In this document: positions 8,588 to 16,242 of the stretch, in pieces
Layout of the letters: each line of letters opens with the position of its first letter
Numbering within the stretch: the first letter of the stretch is position 1
Assembly: GCA_025928645.1 (NCBI GenBank)
Contig: JAICJD010000019.1
Span: 1-33,072 of the forward strand
DNA: 33,072 nucleotides
Direction of reading: 5' to 3'
Source of the DNA: Gemmatimonadales bacterium
GTDB taxonomy: Bacteria > Gemmatimonadota > Gemmatimonadetes > Gemmatimonadales > GWC2-71-9
Made by a program: the position numbers and the translations under genes
Notes under the pieces: model-generated
Told to the model about the DNA's origin: nothing
Seen by the model: the letters and a program-made list of their open reading frames with translations, nothing else
Database searches by the model: none

Positions 8588-10488
8588 GGCCGGCTTTCCT
8601 GGGCCGCCGCGGCGCTGTCGGGGTCCGGCGGAGGTCCGGCGATGTCCCCCGCCGAGGGCACGACCACCGCCGCGCCGTCCTCGGGCACCGAGATCTGGAC
8701 CGCGCCCGCGGTGCCGGCCGAATCGGGACCGAGCACGTACCGGCGGAGCGCCAGATAGACGTTGCGCACGACCAATGGATCGTGCAGGCCGACGTTTTCC
8801 ATGATGCCGCCCACCACCAGCTCGGGATGGTCGGCGGGGGCCATGGCGATGAACCACCGGTGGTCGAGGCCGTGCGGGTTCTGCGCCGTGCCCGTCTTCC
8901 CGGCGATCTGGAGCACGCGGGCCTTCGAGCCGGGCGTCGCGTTGATGATGGCGGACGCGGTGCCCCGCTCCGCGACCGCGGTGAGGGCCCGGCGGAGACC
9001 GAGGAGCTGGGCGTCGCTGAGGCCGAACGAGTACGCCTCTGCCTTGGGATCGGGACGCACCACGAACGGCTCGTGCGACTCCCCGTTGCCGGCGAGGCCT
9101 TCGTAGAACCGCACCATGTTGATCAGCGTCTGCGTGTTCTCACCCTGACCGATCGAGAAGTTGAGCGTGGTCGCCGGCGGGCTCCAGTTCCGCGGCCCAT
9201 AGAGCTTGTCGAAATAGGCGACGGTGGACGGATAGATCGGGTTCTGCTCACTCGGGAGGTCGATCCCGCTCCGGTCGTGAAAGCCCATGAGCACGCCATC
9301 CTTCAGGATGGCCTCGAGGCCGAGCTTGAGGCCGAGCTGGTAGAAGTACACGTCGCAGCTCGCCGCCACGGCCCCCACCAGATCGAGATTGCCGTGCCCT
9401 TCCTTCTTCCAGCAGTGGAAGTAGCGGTTGCCAAGCTGCATGCCGCCCGTGCACGGCAGCGGCATCCGGGTATCGAAGCTGATCATGCCGCGCCGGAGCG
9501 CCATGGCGGCGATCGCCAGCTTGAACGGCGAGGCGGGCGGGTACCGGCCGATCATGGCCCGGTTGAGCAGCGGCTTCGAGGGGTCCCCATTGAGCGAACG
9601 CCAGAGCGCGGTCGAGATGCCGCCCACGAACTCGTTGGGGTCGTAGGACGGGGCCGAGTAGAGCGCCCGGACCGCGCCATCCGGCGTCATGGCCACCATC
9701 GCGCCGCGGACCCCCGCGGGCCAGATGCTGTCGATGTACCGCTGCAGGTCGAGGTCGATCGTCGTGCGGATAGGGTGGCCGGGCGTCGGCGGGAGCGAGG
9801 CCGTGCTCGCCTCCTCGCGGACCAGACGGCCGCGCGCGTTCACTTCGATGTACCGTACGCCTTCGGCGCCGCGAAGCGTGTCGTCGTACTCGCGCTCCAG
9901 CCCCGCCTTGCCCACGATGGAGCCGAGCCCGGCGCCGGGAAATCGGCCGGCGGTCAGGTCGGACTCGGTCACCTCGGACACGTAGCCCACGAGGTGGGCC
10001 ACCGATTTCCCGGCGGGATAGAGCCGCTTGGGCTCGGACTGGATGACCAGCCCCGGCAGCACGGCCCGATGCTCCTCGAGCCGCGCGACGGTCTCGAAGC
10101 CGGCGTCGCCCAGCACGACGACCGGCTGGTAACGCGCCGCCGCGAACCGGCGCAGGATCTCGGGCGTCTCGCTCGTGTCGATGGCCACGTAGCGTCGCAG
10201 CCGGGCCAGCACCGCCAGCAGCGAATCCCGGTTGGGGGCGAGGAGCTTGACCGAATAGCCGGGCACGTTCTCGGCGATGATCCGACCCTCGCGGTCGAGG
10301 ATCGCGCCCCTGGGCGGCGTCAGCCCGATCGGCCTGAGCCGGTTGGTCTCCGCCTTGAGCTGGAACTTGTCATGCTGGATGACCTGGGTCCGGAAGAACG
10401 CCCCCGAGAGCACGACGTAGGCGGCGATCAGGATCCAGCGGGCGACATCGGCGCGGTCGCGCACGCGGTAGGAATCGAACCCGCTCAT
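8584..10488 (-). CDS. mrdA: Penicillin-binding protein 2 (elongasome transpeptidase)
   Basis: Cross-links peptidoglycan in the elongasome, working with RodA. The 634-residue protein has one N-terminal membrane anchor (WILIAAYVVLSGAFF, about residues 18-32), a PBP dimerisation or pedestal region starting RLRPIGLTPPRGAILDREGRI, and a transpeptidase domain. Active-site motifs are SPFK (Ser320, Lys323), SCD (377-379, the SxN/SxD position; PBP2 usually has SxD here) and KTGTA (531-535). WKKEGHG before SCD is also typical of PBP2. The C-terminus is a short Pro/Ala/Asp-rich tail. The ATG at 10488 lies one base after the mreD stop. Periplasmic location is inferred. Confidence 0.96.
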   Translation of the reverse strand: MSGFDSYRVRDRADVARWILIAAYVVLSGAFFRTQVIQHDKFQLKAETNRLRPIGLTPPRGAILDREGRIIAENVPGYSVKLLAPNRDSLLAVLARLRRYVAIDTSETPEILRRFAAARYQPVVVLGDAGFETVARLEEHRAVLPGLVIQSEPKRLYPAGKSVAHLVGYVSEVTESDLTAGRFPGAGLGSIVGKAGLEREYDDTLRGAEGVRYIEVNARGRLVREEASTASLPPTPGHPIRTTIDLDLQRYIDSIWPAGVRGAMVAMTPDGAVRALYSAPSYDPNEFVGGISTALWRSLNGDPSKPLLNRAMIGRYPPASPFKLAIAAMALRRGMISFDTRMPLPCTGGMQLGNRYFHCWKKEGHGNLDLVGAVAASCDVYFYQLGLKLGLEAILKDGVLMGFHDRSGIDLPSEQNPIYPSTVAYFDKLYGPRNWSPPATTLNFSIGQGENTQTLINMVRFYEGLAGNGESHEPFVVRPDPKAEAYSFGLSDAQLLGLRRALTAVAERGTASAIINATPGSKARVLQIAGKTGTAQNPHGLDHRWFIAMAPADHPELVVGGIMENVGLHDPLVVRNVYLALRRYVLGPDSAGTAGAVQISVPEDGAAVVVPSAGDIAGPPPDPDSAAAAQESRP

Positions 10489-10489
10489 C

Positions 10490-10987
10490 TCAGGTGTCCA
10501 GTCGGATCGAGAACCACTCGCGGAACACCACCAGGATCAGCAGCGCGAATAGTCCGGTGGTGATCGCCTGGAGGGGGCTGTAGACGGCCAGCTCGGTCAG
10601 GAACGAGTTGTCGCCGCTGCCGCTGGCCGCGAGCACCAGCAGATCGCGCAGCCACAGGCCCACGGCCACGAAGCCCGCGTTGATCAGCGGGTTGTCAGCG
10701 AAGAAGACGGCCCGGGCCCACGAGGCAAGATAGCCCACCACCGTGTGCGCCAGCGCCCCCGCCCCGAACTTGGCGGGCGAGAGGGAGTCGGCGGCGAGCC
10801 CGACGGCAAATCCGGCGATGGCGGAGGCGCCCGGCCCGTTCCGCATGGCGAACAGCATCAACGCGATGAAGAGGAAGTCGGGCGCGACCCGCGGGCCCCA
10901 CAGCCTGGGCCGCACGTAGAAGTGGAGCACGACCAGGAGCAGCAGGACCACGGCCAGCTGCACGCGGTTGGCGCGGGCCGGAATCAT
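10490..10987 (-). CDS. mreD: Rod shape-determining protein MreD
   Basis: Small integral membrane protein of the elongasome that works with MreC. The 165 residues are mostly hydrophobic, with about five predicted membrane segments, starting VQLAVVLLLLVVLHFYV. Typical for the family are the early PDFLFIALMLFAMRNGPGASAIAGFAVGLAADSLSP stretch (a variant of the usual GFxxGLxxD motif) and the acidic and glycine residues around it. MreD is poorly conserved, so the position between mreC and mrdA carries much of the weight. The start ATG at 10987 overlaps the mreC stop as ATGA. Confidence 0.93.
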   Translation of the reverse strand: MIPARANRVQLAVVLLLLVVLHFYVRPRLWGPRVAPDFLFIALMLFAMRNGPGASAIAGFAVGLAADSLSPAKFGAGALAHTVVGYLASWARAVFFADNPLINAGFVAVGLWLRDLLVLAASGSGDNSFLTELAVYSPLQAITTGLFALLILVVFREWFSIRLDT

Positions 10988-12024
10988 CGGGCCGAATCTC
11001 CCGCGGCGCGGCGCGCGGCGGAGTCGGGTCTGGCTTTCACGCTGTCGGGCCGCGCGGCCGCGCGAGTGCGGGCGCGAGCCGTATCACGCCGCGCGGCCAG
11101 CGACTCCGCCCGCTCGGCCTTCGCGGCCTGCGCCGCCTGGGCCACCGAGTCGGCGCGCCTCACCCGCTCGAGCGAGTCGAGCCGCTGCGCGTTGAGAGCC
11201 GAGTCGCTGGGGAAGGCGCGGGAGACGTCGCCGCTCGGGGCAACCAGGATCAGGACGTGGGCCGCGGAGCCCGGGTTGGCGGAGGGCTGCAACCGGTACA
11301 CCCGCTCCCAGCCGGCCTGTTCCTTCACCACGCCCGTCACCGTCCCCACCGGAATGCCCTTGGGATACACGCCGCCGAGGCCGGAGGACAGCACCAGGGT
11401 TCCCACCGGCACGGAGTCGCGGTAGGGCACGCCGCGGAACTCGAGTGCCCCTTCCCCCGTGCTCGAGGGCGCGACCACGCCGGCCGCGTTGCCGTTCACC
11501 GTGAACGCGCTGACCCGGAACTCGGGATGCGCCCACGTCATGACGATGCTGGTGCGAGCAGCCGTATTGAGCACCACGCCGATCAGCCCATCGGGCGCGA
11601 TCACGGGGTCGAAGGCCGCCACGCCCTGGCGCGACCCCGCGCTCAGGAGCAGCGTCCGGCCGTCGGTGGCCTGGGCCTGGTGGAGGACCTCCGCGGCGAC
11701 GTAGGGACTGGAGAGCCGCTTGCTCAGCCCGAGCACCTGGCGCAGGCGCTCGTTCTCGGCGAGCAACGAGGGGAGCCCCTGGGCGAGGTAGGCGGCGGAG
11801 TCACGCTCGACGGTAATGGCCCGGAGCCGCTCGCGGCTGGTGCGGCCCTCCTCCGCCTGAACCTGGAGCCAGACCAGCGGCGCGAGCACGGTCTGCCGGA
11901 GGCTCGCGGCCAGCCCCAGCCCCCACGCGGACGGCGAAAACAGCGCGACCAGCGACAGGGCCAGGCACACGCTGAACATCACCGTGTCCCGACGGGTGTA
12001 CGAACGTTCGGACGCGCTGGCCAT
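10984..12024 (-). CDS. mreC: Rod shape-determining protein MreC with long charged Ala-rich tail
   Basis: Periplasmic scaffold linked to the membrane that activates PBP2 and RodA. The 346-residue protein has a single membrane segment after RRDTVMF (VCLALSLVALFSPSAWGLGLAA), then a coiled coil (about residues 45-85) with ERDSAAYLAQGLPSLLAENERLRQVLGL. Two beta domains follow with VAAEVLHQAQATDGRTLLLSAGSRQGV, DPVIAPDGLIGVV and SSGLGGVYPKGIPVGTV, as in other MreC proteins. Residues from about 269 to the end form an unusual low-complexity tail rich in Ala, Arg, Asp and Ser, with repeated ADSV/PDSV/PDSA units. The ATG at 12024 lies two bases after the mreB stop, with no obvious Shine-Dalgarno sequence. 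Confidence 0.94.
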   Translation of the reverse strand: MASASERSYTRRDTVMFSVCLALSLVALFSPSAWGLGLAASLRQTVLAPLVWLQVQAEEGRTSRERLRAITVERDSAAYLAQGLPSLLAENERLRQVLGLSKRLSSPYVAAEVLHQAQATDGRTLLLSAGSRQGVAAFDPVIAPDGLIGVVLNTAARTSIVMTWAHPEFRVSAFTVNGNAAGVVAPSSTGEGALEFRGVPYRDSVPVGTLVLSSGLGGVYPKGIPVGTVTGVVKEQAGWERVYRLQPSANPGSAAHVLILVAPSGDVSRAFPSDSALNAQRLDSLERVRRADSVAQAAQAAKAERAESLAARRDTARARTRAAARPDSVKARPDSAARRAAGDSAR

Positions 12025-12026
12025 GC

Positions 12027-13064
12027 TCAGTTGGACAGGACGCTGCGGTATTTCTCGTAGTCGTCGAGAATGCGTCCCGTGCCGCGCACCACGCAGGTGA
12101 GCGGGTCTTCGTCCACGTGAATCGGAAGGCCGGTCTCCTGCGCGAGCAGGATGTCGAGGCCGCGGATGAGCGCGCCGCCGCCGGTCATGACGATGCCCCG
12201 GTCCACGATGTCGCTGGCGAGCTCGGGCGGCGTGATCTCGAGCGCGCGGCGCACGGCGTCGACGATCTGCTGGATAGGCTCCTGCACCGCCTCGCGGATC
12301 TCGGTGGAATGAACGCGCACCGTCTTGGGGATGCCGGAGACCAGGTCGCGGCCCTTCACCTCCATCTCCTTCTCCTCCCCGCTCGGGGCCGCGGACCCGA
12401 TCTTGATCTTGATGGCCTCCGCCGTGGGCTCGCCCACGAGGAGGTTGTAGTTCTTGCGCATGAACTGCACGATGGCCTGGTCCAGCTCGTCGCCGCCGGT
12501 GCGGATGGAGGTGTCCGACACGATCCCCGACAGCGCGATCACCGCGATCTCGGTGGTGCCGCCGCCGATGTCGATCACCATGTTCCCCGTCGGCGTCTCG
12601 ACCGGGAGCCCCACGCCGATGGCCGCCGCCATCGGCTCGGCGACCATCAGCACCTGCTTGGCACCGGCGGTTTCGGCCGAGTCGCGCACCGCGCGGCGCT
12701 CCACCTCGGTGATGCCCGACGGCACGCAGACGATGACCTTGGGTTTGACGCGGAAGACGTGCTTGTCGATGATCGTCTTGAGAAAGTACCGCAGCATCTT
12801 CTCGGTGACGTCGAAGTCGGCGATCACGCCGTCCTTGAGCGGCCGCACCGCGATGATGCCGTCGGGCGTGCGCCCGAGCATGCGCTTGGCCTCGAGTCCG
12901 ATGCCCTTGATCTTGCCCGACGCCTTCTCGATGGCGACGACCGAGGGCTCGTTGAGGACGATGCCTTCGCCCTTCACGTAGACGAGCGTGTTGGCCGTAC
13001 CGAGATCCACCGCGATCTCGTTCGCGGGCAGCCACGACGTCAGATTCAGGGACGGAAGCTTCAT
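12027..13064 (-). CDS. mreB: Rod shape-determining actin-like protein MreB
   Basis: Bacterial actin that forms membrane-bound filaments and positions the elongasome. 345 residues, the normal length. Actin-fold ATP-binding motifs are clear: phosphate 1 [20 protein letters not shown], phosphate 2 [13 protein letters not shown], and the adenosine motif [15 protein letters not shown]. Family-typical PSVVAIE and [15 protein letters not shown] are also present. I chose ATG 13064 (MKLPSLNL), which matches the usual N-terminus with a short amphipathic or hydrophobic start. A GTG at 13091 would add nine residues. It heads the mreBCD-mrdA-rodA cluster; a 182-base gap separates it from dut and holds a repeat. 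Confidence 0.97.
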   Translation of the reverse strand: MKLPSLNLTSWLPANEIAVDLGTANTLVYVKGEGIVLNEPSVVAIEKASGKIKGIGLEAKRMLGRTPDGIIAVRPLKDGVIADFDVTEKMLRYFLKTIIDKHVFRVKPKVIVCVPSGITEVERRAVRDSAETAGAKQVLMVAEPMAAAIGVGLPVETPTGNMVIDIGGGTTEIAVIALSGIVSDTSIRTGGDELDQAIVQFMRKNYNLLVGEPTAEAIKIKIGSAAPSGEEKEMEVKGRDLVSGIPKTVRVHSTEIREAVQEPIQQIVDAVRRALEITPPELASDIVDRGIVMTGGGALIRGLDILLAQETGLPIHVDEDPLTCVVRGTGRILDDYEKYRSVLSN

Positions 13065-13127
13065 CAGATGGCCGTCAGGCGCATGGTTCACAAGGTAAAA
13101 GGAGCCCGGAAGATCGGGAAGCGTCGT

Positions 13128-13246
13128 GAGAGGACGGAGAGGGCGGAGAAGACGGAGAGGACGGAGAGAGGTTGATCACCGGCGGCTCGGACCTCTCCGT
13201 CACCTCTCCGTCACCTTTCCGTCTCCTCCGTCCTCTCCGTCCTTCA
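13128..13246. repeat. GGACGGAGA-type tandem repeat in inverted arrangement
   Basis: From 13128 to 13171 the plus strand is a purine tract of degenerate units GGACGGAGA, at least four in a row. After a 19-base non-repeat spacer, 13191-13246 carries the complementary pyrimidine form (units like CTCTCCGTC), at least five in a row. The two blocks can pair imperfectly into a large hairpin. The block starts directly after the dut stop codon. The same unit appears at 30271-30302 and 32961-32992. No clear promoter for mreB was seen in the remaining bases up to 13064. Confidence 0.8.
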
Positions 13247-13684
13247 CTACCTTCCTGTGCTGCCGAAGCCGCCGGCCCCGCGCGCGGTGCCGGGCAGCGC
13301 GTCGACGGGCCGGAACGCCGCCCGTTCGACCCGCGCGATCACCAGCTGGGCGATCCGCATGCCGCGGGTCACCTCGAACGGCTCCGCGCCGAGGTTGACC
13401 AGCATGATCATGAGCTCGCCCCGGTAGTCGCTGTCGATCGTCGCCGGGGTGTTGGGCAGCGTGATCCCATGGCGCAGCGCCAGACCCGACCGGGGCCGCA
13501 CCTGACACTCGAAGCCCTCGGGCACCGCGATCGCGAAGCCGGTGCGAAACAGCTTCCGCTCCATCGGCGCCAGCATGCCGTCATCCGCGCTGGCGATGTC
13601 GTAGCCCGCGGCGCCCGGCGTGGCGAGGCTGGGCAGCGGGAGGCCGTCGGCGTGGGGAAGCCGGCTGATGAGCACCTCGGTCAC
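13247..13684 (-). CDS. dut: dUTP diphosphatase
   Basis: Hydrolyses dUTP to dUMP and pyrophosphate, keeping uracil out of DNA and feeding dTMP synthesis. The 145-residue trimeric-type enzyme shows all five motifs: GAAGYDIAS (1), [10 protein letters not shown] (2), [10 protein letters not shown] with the catalytic Asp region (3), [10 protein letters not shown] (4) and the C-terminal [10 protein letters not shown] (5, the flexible arm that closes over substrate). The GTG start at 13684 overlaps the ald stop as GTGA. The gene ends directly at the GGACGGAGA repeat. Coupling with ald is a local arrangement with no evident functional link. Confidence 0.96.
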   Translation of the reverse strand: MTEVLISRLPHADGLPLPSLATPGAAGYDIASADDGMLAPMERKLFRTGFAIAVPEGFECQVRPRSGLALRHGITLPNTPATIDSDYRGELMIMLVNLGAEPFEVTRGMRIAQLVIARVERAAFRPVDALPGTARGAGGFGSTGR

Positions 13685-14793
13685 AGGACCGAGGCGACGT
13701 CGGTCAGGGGGAGCCGGAAGGCCTCGGCGACGCCCGGGTAGACCGTCTTCCCCTCGACCACGTTGAGCCCCAGCGCCAATGCCGGGTCGGCCTTGCAGGC
13801 GGCACGCCAGCCGAGCTTGGCCAGCTTAAGTCCATATGGCAGCGTGGCATTGGTCAGGGCGAGGGTGGACGTCCGCGGCACCCCTCCGGGCATATTGGCG
13901 ACCGCGTAGTGCAGAATGCCGTCGACGAAGTAGGTGGGATTTTCGTGGGTGGTGGGTTTGATCGTCTCGACACAGCCGCCCTGGTCGACCGCGACGTCCA
14001 CGATGACCGACCCCGGCTTCATGGTCTTGAGGTCGGCCCGCTTGACCAGGTGCGGCGCCTTGGCCCCCGGCAGGAGGACCGCCCCGATGACCAGATCGGC
14101 CCGGGCGATGGCGTCCAGAATGTTGTGGCGGTTGCTGTAGACGGTGTCCACGTTGGCAGCCAGCACGTCGTCCAGGTAGCGCAGGCGGTCGAGCGAGATA
14201 TCGAGGATGATCACGTGGGCGCCGAGCCCCGCCGCCATCTTGGCCGCGTTGATGCCGACCACGCCGCCGCCGATGATGACCACCTCGCCCGGCGCCACGC
14301 CCGGCACCCCGCCCAGCAGAATTCCGCTCCCCCCGAAGACCTTCTCCAGGTACTTGGCGCCTTCCTGGACCGCCATCCGTCCGGCCACCTCGGACATGGG
14401 CGTGAGCAGGGGCAGCTCGCCGCTGGGGAGCTGCACCGTCTCGTAGGCCACGGCGATCGCCCCCGAGTCGATCACGGCCCGGGTCAGATCCTCCGCCGCC
14501 GCGAAGTGGAAGTAGGTGTAGATGACCTGGCCGCGCCGCATCCGCGGCCACTCGGCCGCGATCGGCTCCTTCACCTTCATGATCATGTCGGCGCGCTGCC
14601 ACACCGCGTCGGCCGTGGGAAGGATCTCGGCGCCGGCCGCCCGGTACGCCTCGTCCGGGAAGCCGCTGCCGAGTCCCGCGCCGGTCTCGACGGACACCGT
14701 GTGTCCCGCCGCGACGAACGCTTCGGCGCCCGCCGGCACCAGGGCGATGCGGTTCTCGTTCGTCTTGATCTCCTTCGGCACGCCGATGAGCAT
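13681..14793 (-). CDS. ald: Alanine dehydrogenase
   Basis: NAD-dependent interconversion of L-alanine with pyruvate and ammonia. The 370 residues equal the usual length. It begins [20 protein letters not shown] with the substrate-binding Arg, then IMKVKEP (catalytic Lys area), [13 protein letters not shown] (catalytic His), and the Rossmann motif [21 protein letters not shown] followed by an Asp at the end of strand two (VIILD). The later stretch [20 protein letters not shown] is typical. The start ATG 14793 is preceded by GAGG six bases upstream; an upstream in-frame extension to 14862 is not supported. The 186 bases before it hold a long inverted repeat. Confidence 0.96.
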   Translation of the reverse strand: MLIGVPKEIKTNENRIALVPAGAEAFVAAGHTVSVETGAGLGSGFPDEAYRAAGAEILPTADAVWQRADMIMKVKEPIAAEWPRMRRGQVIYTYFHFAAAEDLTRAVIDSGAIAVAYETVQLPSGELPLLTPMSEVAGRMAVQEGAKYLEKVFGGSGILLGGVPGVAPGEVVIIGGGVVGINAAKMAAGLGAHVIILDISLDRLRYLDDVLAANVDTVYSNRHNILDAIARADLVIGAVLLPGAKAPHLVKRADLKTMKPGSVIVDVAVDQGGCVETIKPTTHENPTYFVDGILHYAVANMPGGVPRTSTLALTNATLPYGLKLAKLGWRAACKADPALALGLNVVEGKTVYPGVAEAFRLPLTDVASVL

Positions 14794-14855
14794 CGGATCC
14801 TCACGTTCGGGGGATAGGAATGTGGGTGGCCGGCGGTGAGCGGAGCGCGCCCCAG

Positions 14856-14942
14856 TCTTCATCCCGAGCGCAGCGAGGGACCTTGCCGCGAACTGTCTCG
14901 AACTCGGCCCAGCAAGGTCCCTCGCTGCGCTCGGGATGAAGA
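14856..14942. repeat. Perfect 31-bp inverted repeat in ald upstream gap
   Basis: The arms 14856-14886 and 14912-14942 are exact reverse complements over 31 bases, separated by a 25-base loop (14887-14911). Each arm contains the core ATCCCGAGCGCAGCGAGGGA. The element lies between the M16 peptidase stop (14980) and the ald start (14793). As RNA it would form a very stable stem and could act as terminator or processing site. From memory, cores like this recur between genes in many GC-rich genomes; I cannot check that here. Confidence 0.9.
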
Positions 14943-14979
14943 AGGCAGCCGGCCGGCCCTTCCGCTTACCGCGTGCTCC

Positions 14980-16236
14980 TCACCGCTCCGGCCCGAGCCG
15001 CACCACCGTCTGCCGCTCGGGCGCGAAATATTCCGCCGCCACGGCCGCGACCTCGTCCGCGGTCACGGCGTCGATCTCCGCCAGCATGCGGTCGAGCGGG
15101 CGGTACTCGTCCTCGTGGAGCACGAACCCGGCAAGCCGGCCCATCCGGGCCGACGGGCTCTCGAGCGAGAGCATCACCTGCCCCTTGAGCTGCTGCTTGC
15201 CGTCGGCCAGCTCGTCCGGCGGCAGGCCCTCGCGCGCGATGCGCGCATACTCGGCCCGGATCGCGTCCGCCGCGGCGTCCGCCGTGGCCGGCTGGGTGCC
15301 GATGTAGGCGCCCAGCTGGCCCGCGGACTGATAGAAGTGCTTGTAGGCGAAGATCGCGTAGGCCAGGCCGAGCTCCTCGCGCACGCGCTGGAACAGCCGG
15401 CTCGACATGCCGCCGCCGAACACATTGGTCAGGATGGCGAGGGCGAACCGGCGCGGGTCGCGCAGTGGAAAAATGTCGGTGCCGAACACAATGTGCGTCT
15501 GCGCCGTGTCCCGCGTCTCGTGGCGCGCCTGCCCCCGGGCCGCGGGCGTCGGGGTGACGGGCCGGCGCGCGGGCTCCAGCGCCTTGCCCTCGAACCAGCC
15601 CTCCCGCTCCAGCACGGTGAGAAGCTGGTCGTGGTTCACGTTGCCCGCGGCCGCCACGACGAAGTTGCCGCGGTAGTACCCGGTGGCGTGGAGGCAGCGG
15701 AGATCGTCGGCCGACAGCGCCGCCAGCGTGTCCGCGCTGCCGAGAATCGAGTACCCGTACGGGTGCTCGGGCCAGAGCGCCGCGGCGTGAAGCTCGAAGA
15801 CCAGATCGTCCGGCGTGTCCTCAACACCGTTGATCTCCTCGAGGATGACGTTCCGCTCGGGCTCGAGGTCGCTCTCGCGGAGCAGCGGCCGGCGGGCGAG
15901 ATCGGTGAGGATCTCCACCGCGAGGGGAAGATCGGCGTCGAGGGTGTGCGCCTGGTAGCTGGTGTAGTCGCGGCCGGTGAAGGCGTCGAGGCTGCCGCCC
16001 CGCACCTCGAGCTCGAGCGCGAGAGCCTTGGCGCTCCGACGCTCGGTGCCCTTGAAGACCATGTGCTCCAGCAGATGGGAGATCCCCATCTGCTCGCGGC
16101 GCTCGTGGGCGCTCGCCGTGCGCACGTAGAGTCCCGTGGCGGCCGAGCGCACCCCGGGGAGCTGCTCGGTGAGGACGACGAGCCCGTTCGGCACCGTGGT
16201 GCGAAAGAGCCCGTCGTCGAGCTTGACCGTGTCCAA
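14980..16236 (-). CDS. M16 family zinc peptidase (processing-peptidase-like)
   Basis: Zinc metallopeptidase of the pitrilysin family, related to mitochondrial processing peptidase beta and bacterial YmxG/PqqL-type proteins. The 418-residue protein has the inverted zinc motif HLLEH (His54, Glu57, His58) and the distal Glu at about 134 in ILEEINGVEDTPDD, the classical 76-residue spacing, so it should be catalytically active. The C-terminal half has FGGGMSSRLFQRVREELGLAYAIFA, typical of the family. The start is TTG at 16236, with a clear AAGGAG nine bases upstream inside the end of pnp. The same pnp-peptidase order is known in Bacillus-type genomes. The substrate is unknown. Confidence 0.92.
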   Translation of the reverse strand: MDTVKLDDGLFRTTVPNGLVVLTEQLPGVRSAATGLYVRTASAHERREQMGISHLLEHMVFKGTERRSAKALALELEVRGGSLDAFTGRDYTSYQAHTLDADLPLAVEILTDLARRPLLRESDLEPERNVILEEINGVEDTPDDLVFELHAAALWPEHPYGYSILGSADTLAALSADDLRCLHATGYYRGNFVVAAAGNVNHDQLLTVLEREGWFEGKALEPARRPVTPTPAARGQARHETRDTAQTHIVFGTDIFPLRDPRRFALAILTNVFGGGMSSRLFQRVREELGLAYAIFAYKHFYQSAGQLGAYIGTQPATADAAADAIRAEYARIAREGLPPDELADGKQQLKGQVMLSLESPSARMGRLAGFVLHEDEYRPLDRMLAEIDAVTADEVAAVAAEYFAPERQTVVRLGPER

Positions 16237-16242
16237 GTGAAG

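Noticed and set aside
10984-13035. Apparent 683-residue fusion protein ending in MreC
   Set aside because: The first half is an off-frame reading of mreB. MreC starts at 12024.
13128-13246. Possible CRISPR array
   Set aside because: Units are about nine bases, contiguous and degenerate, without unique spacers; no cas genes nearby.
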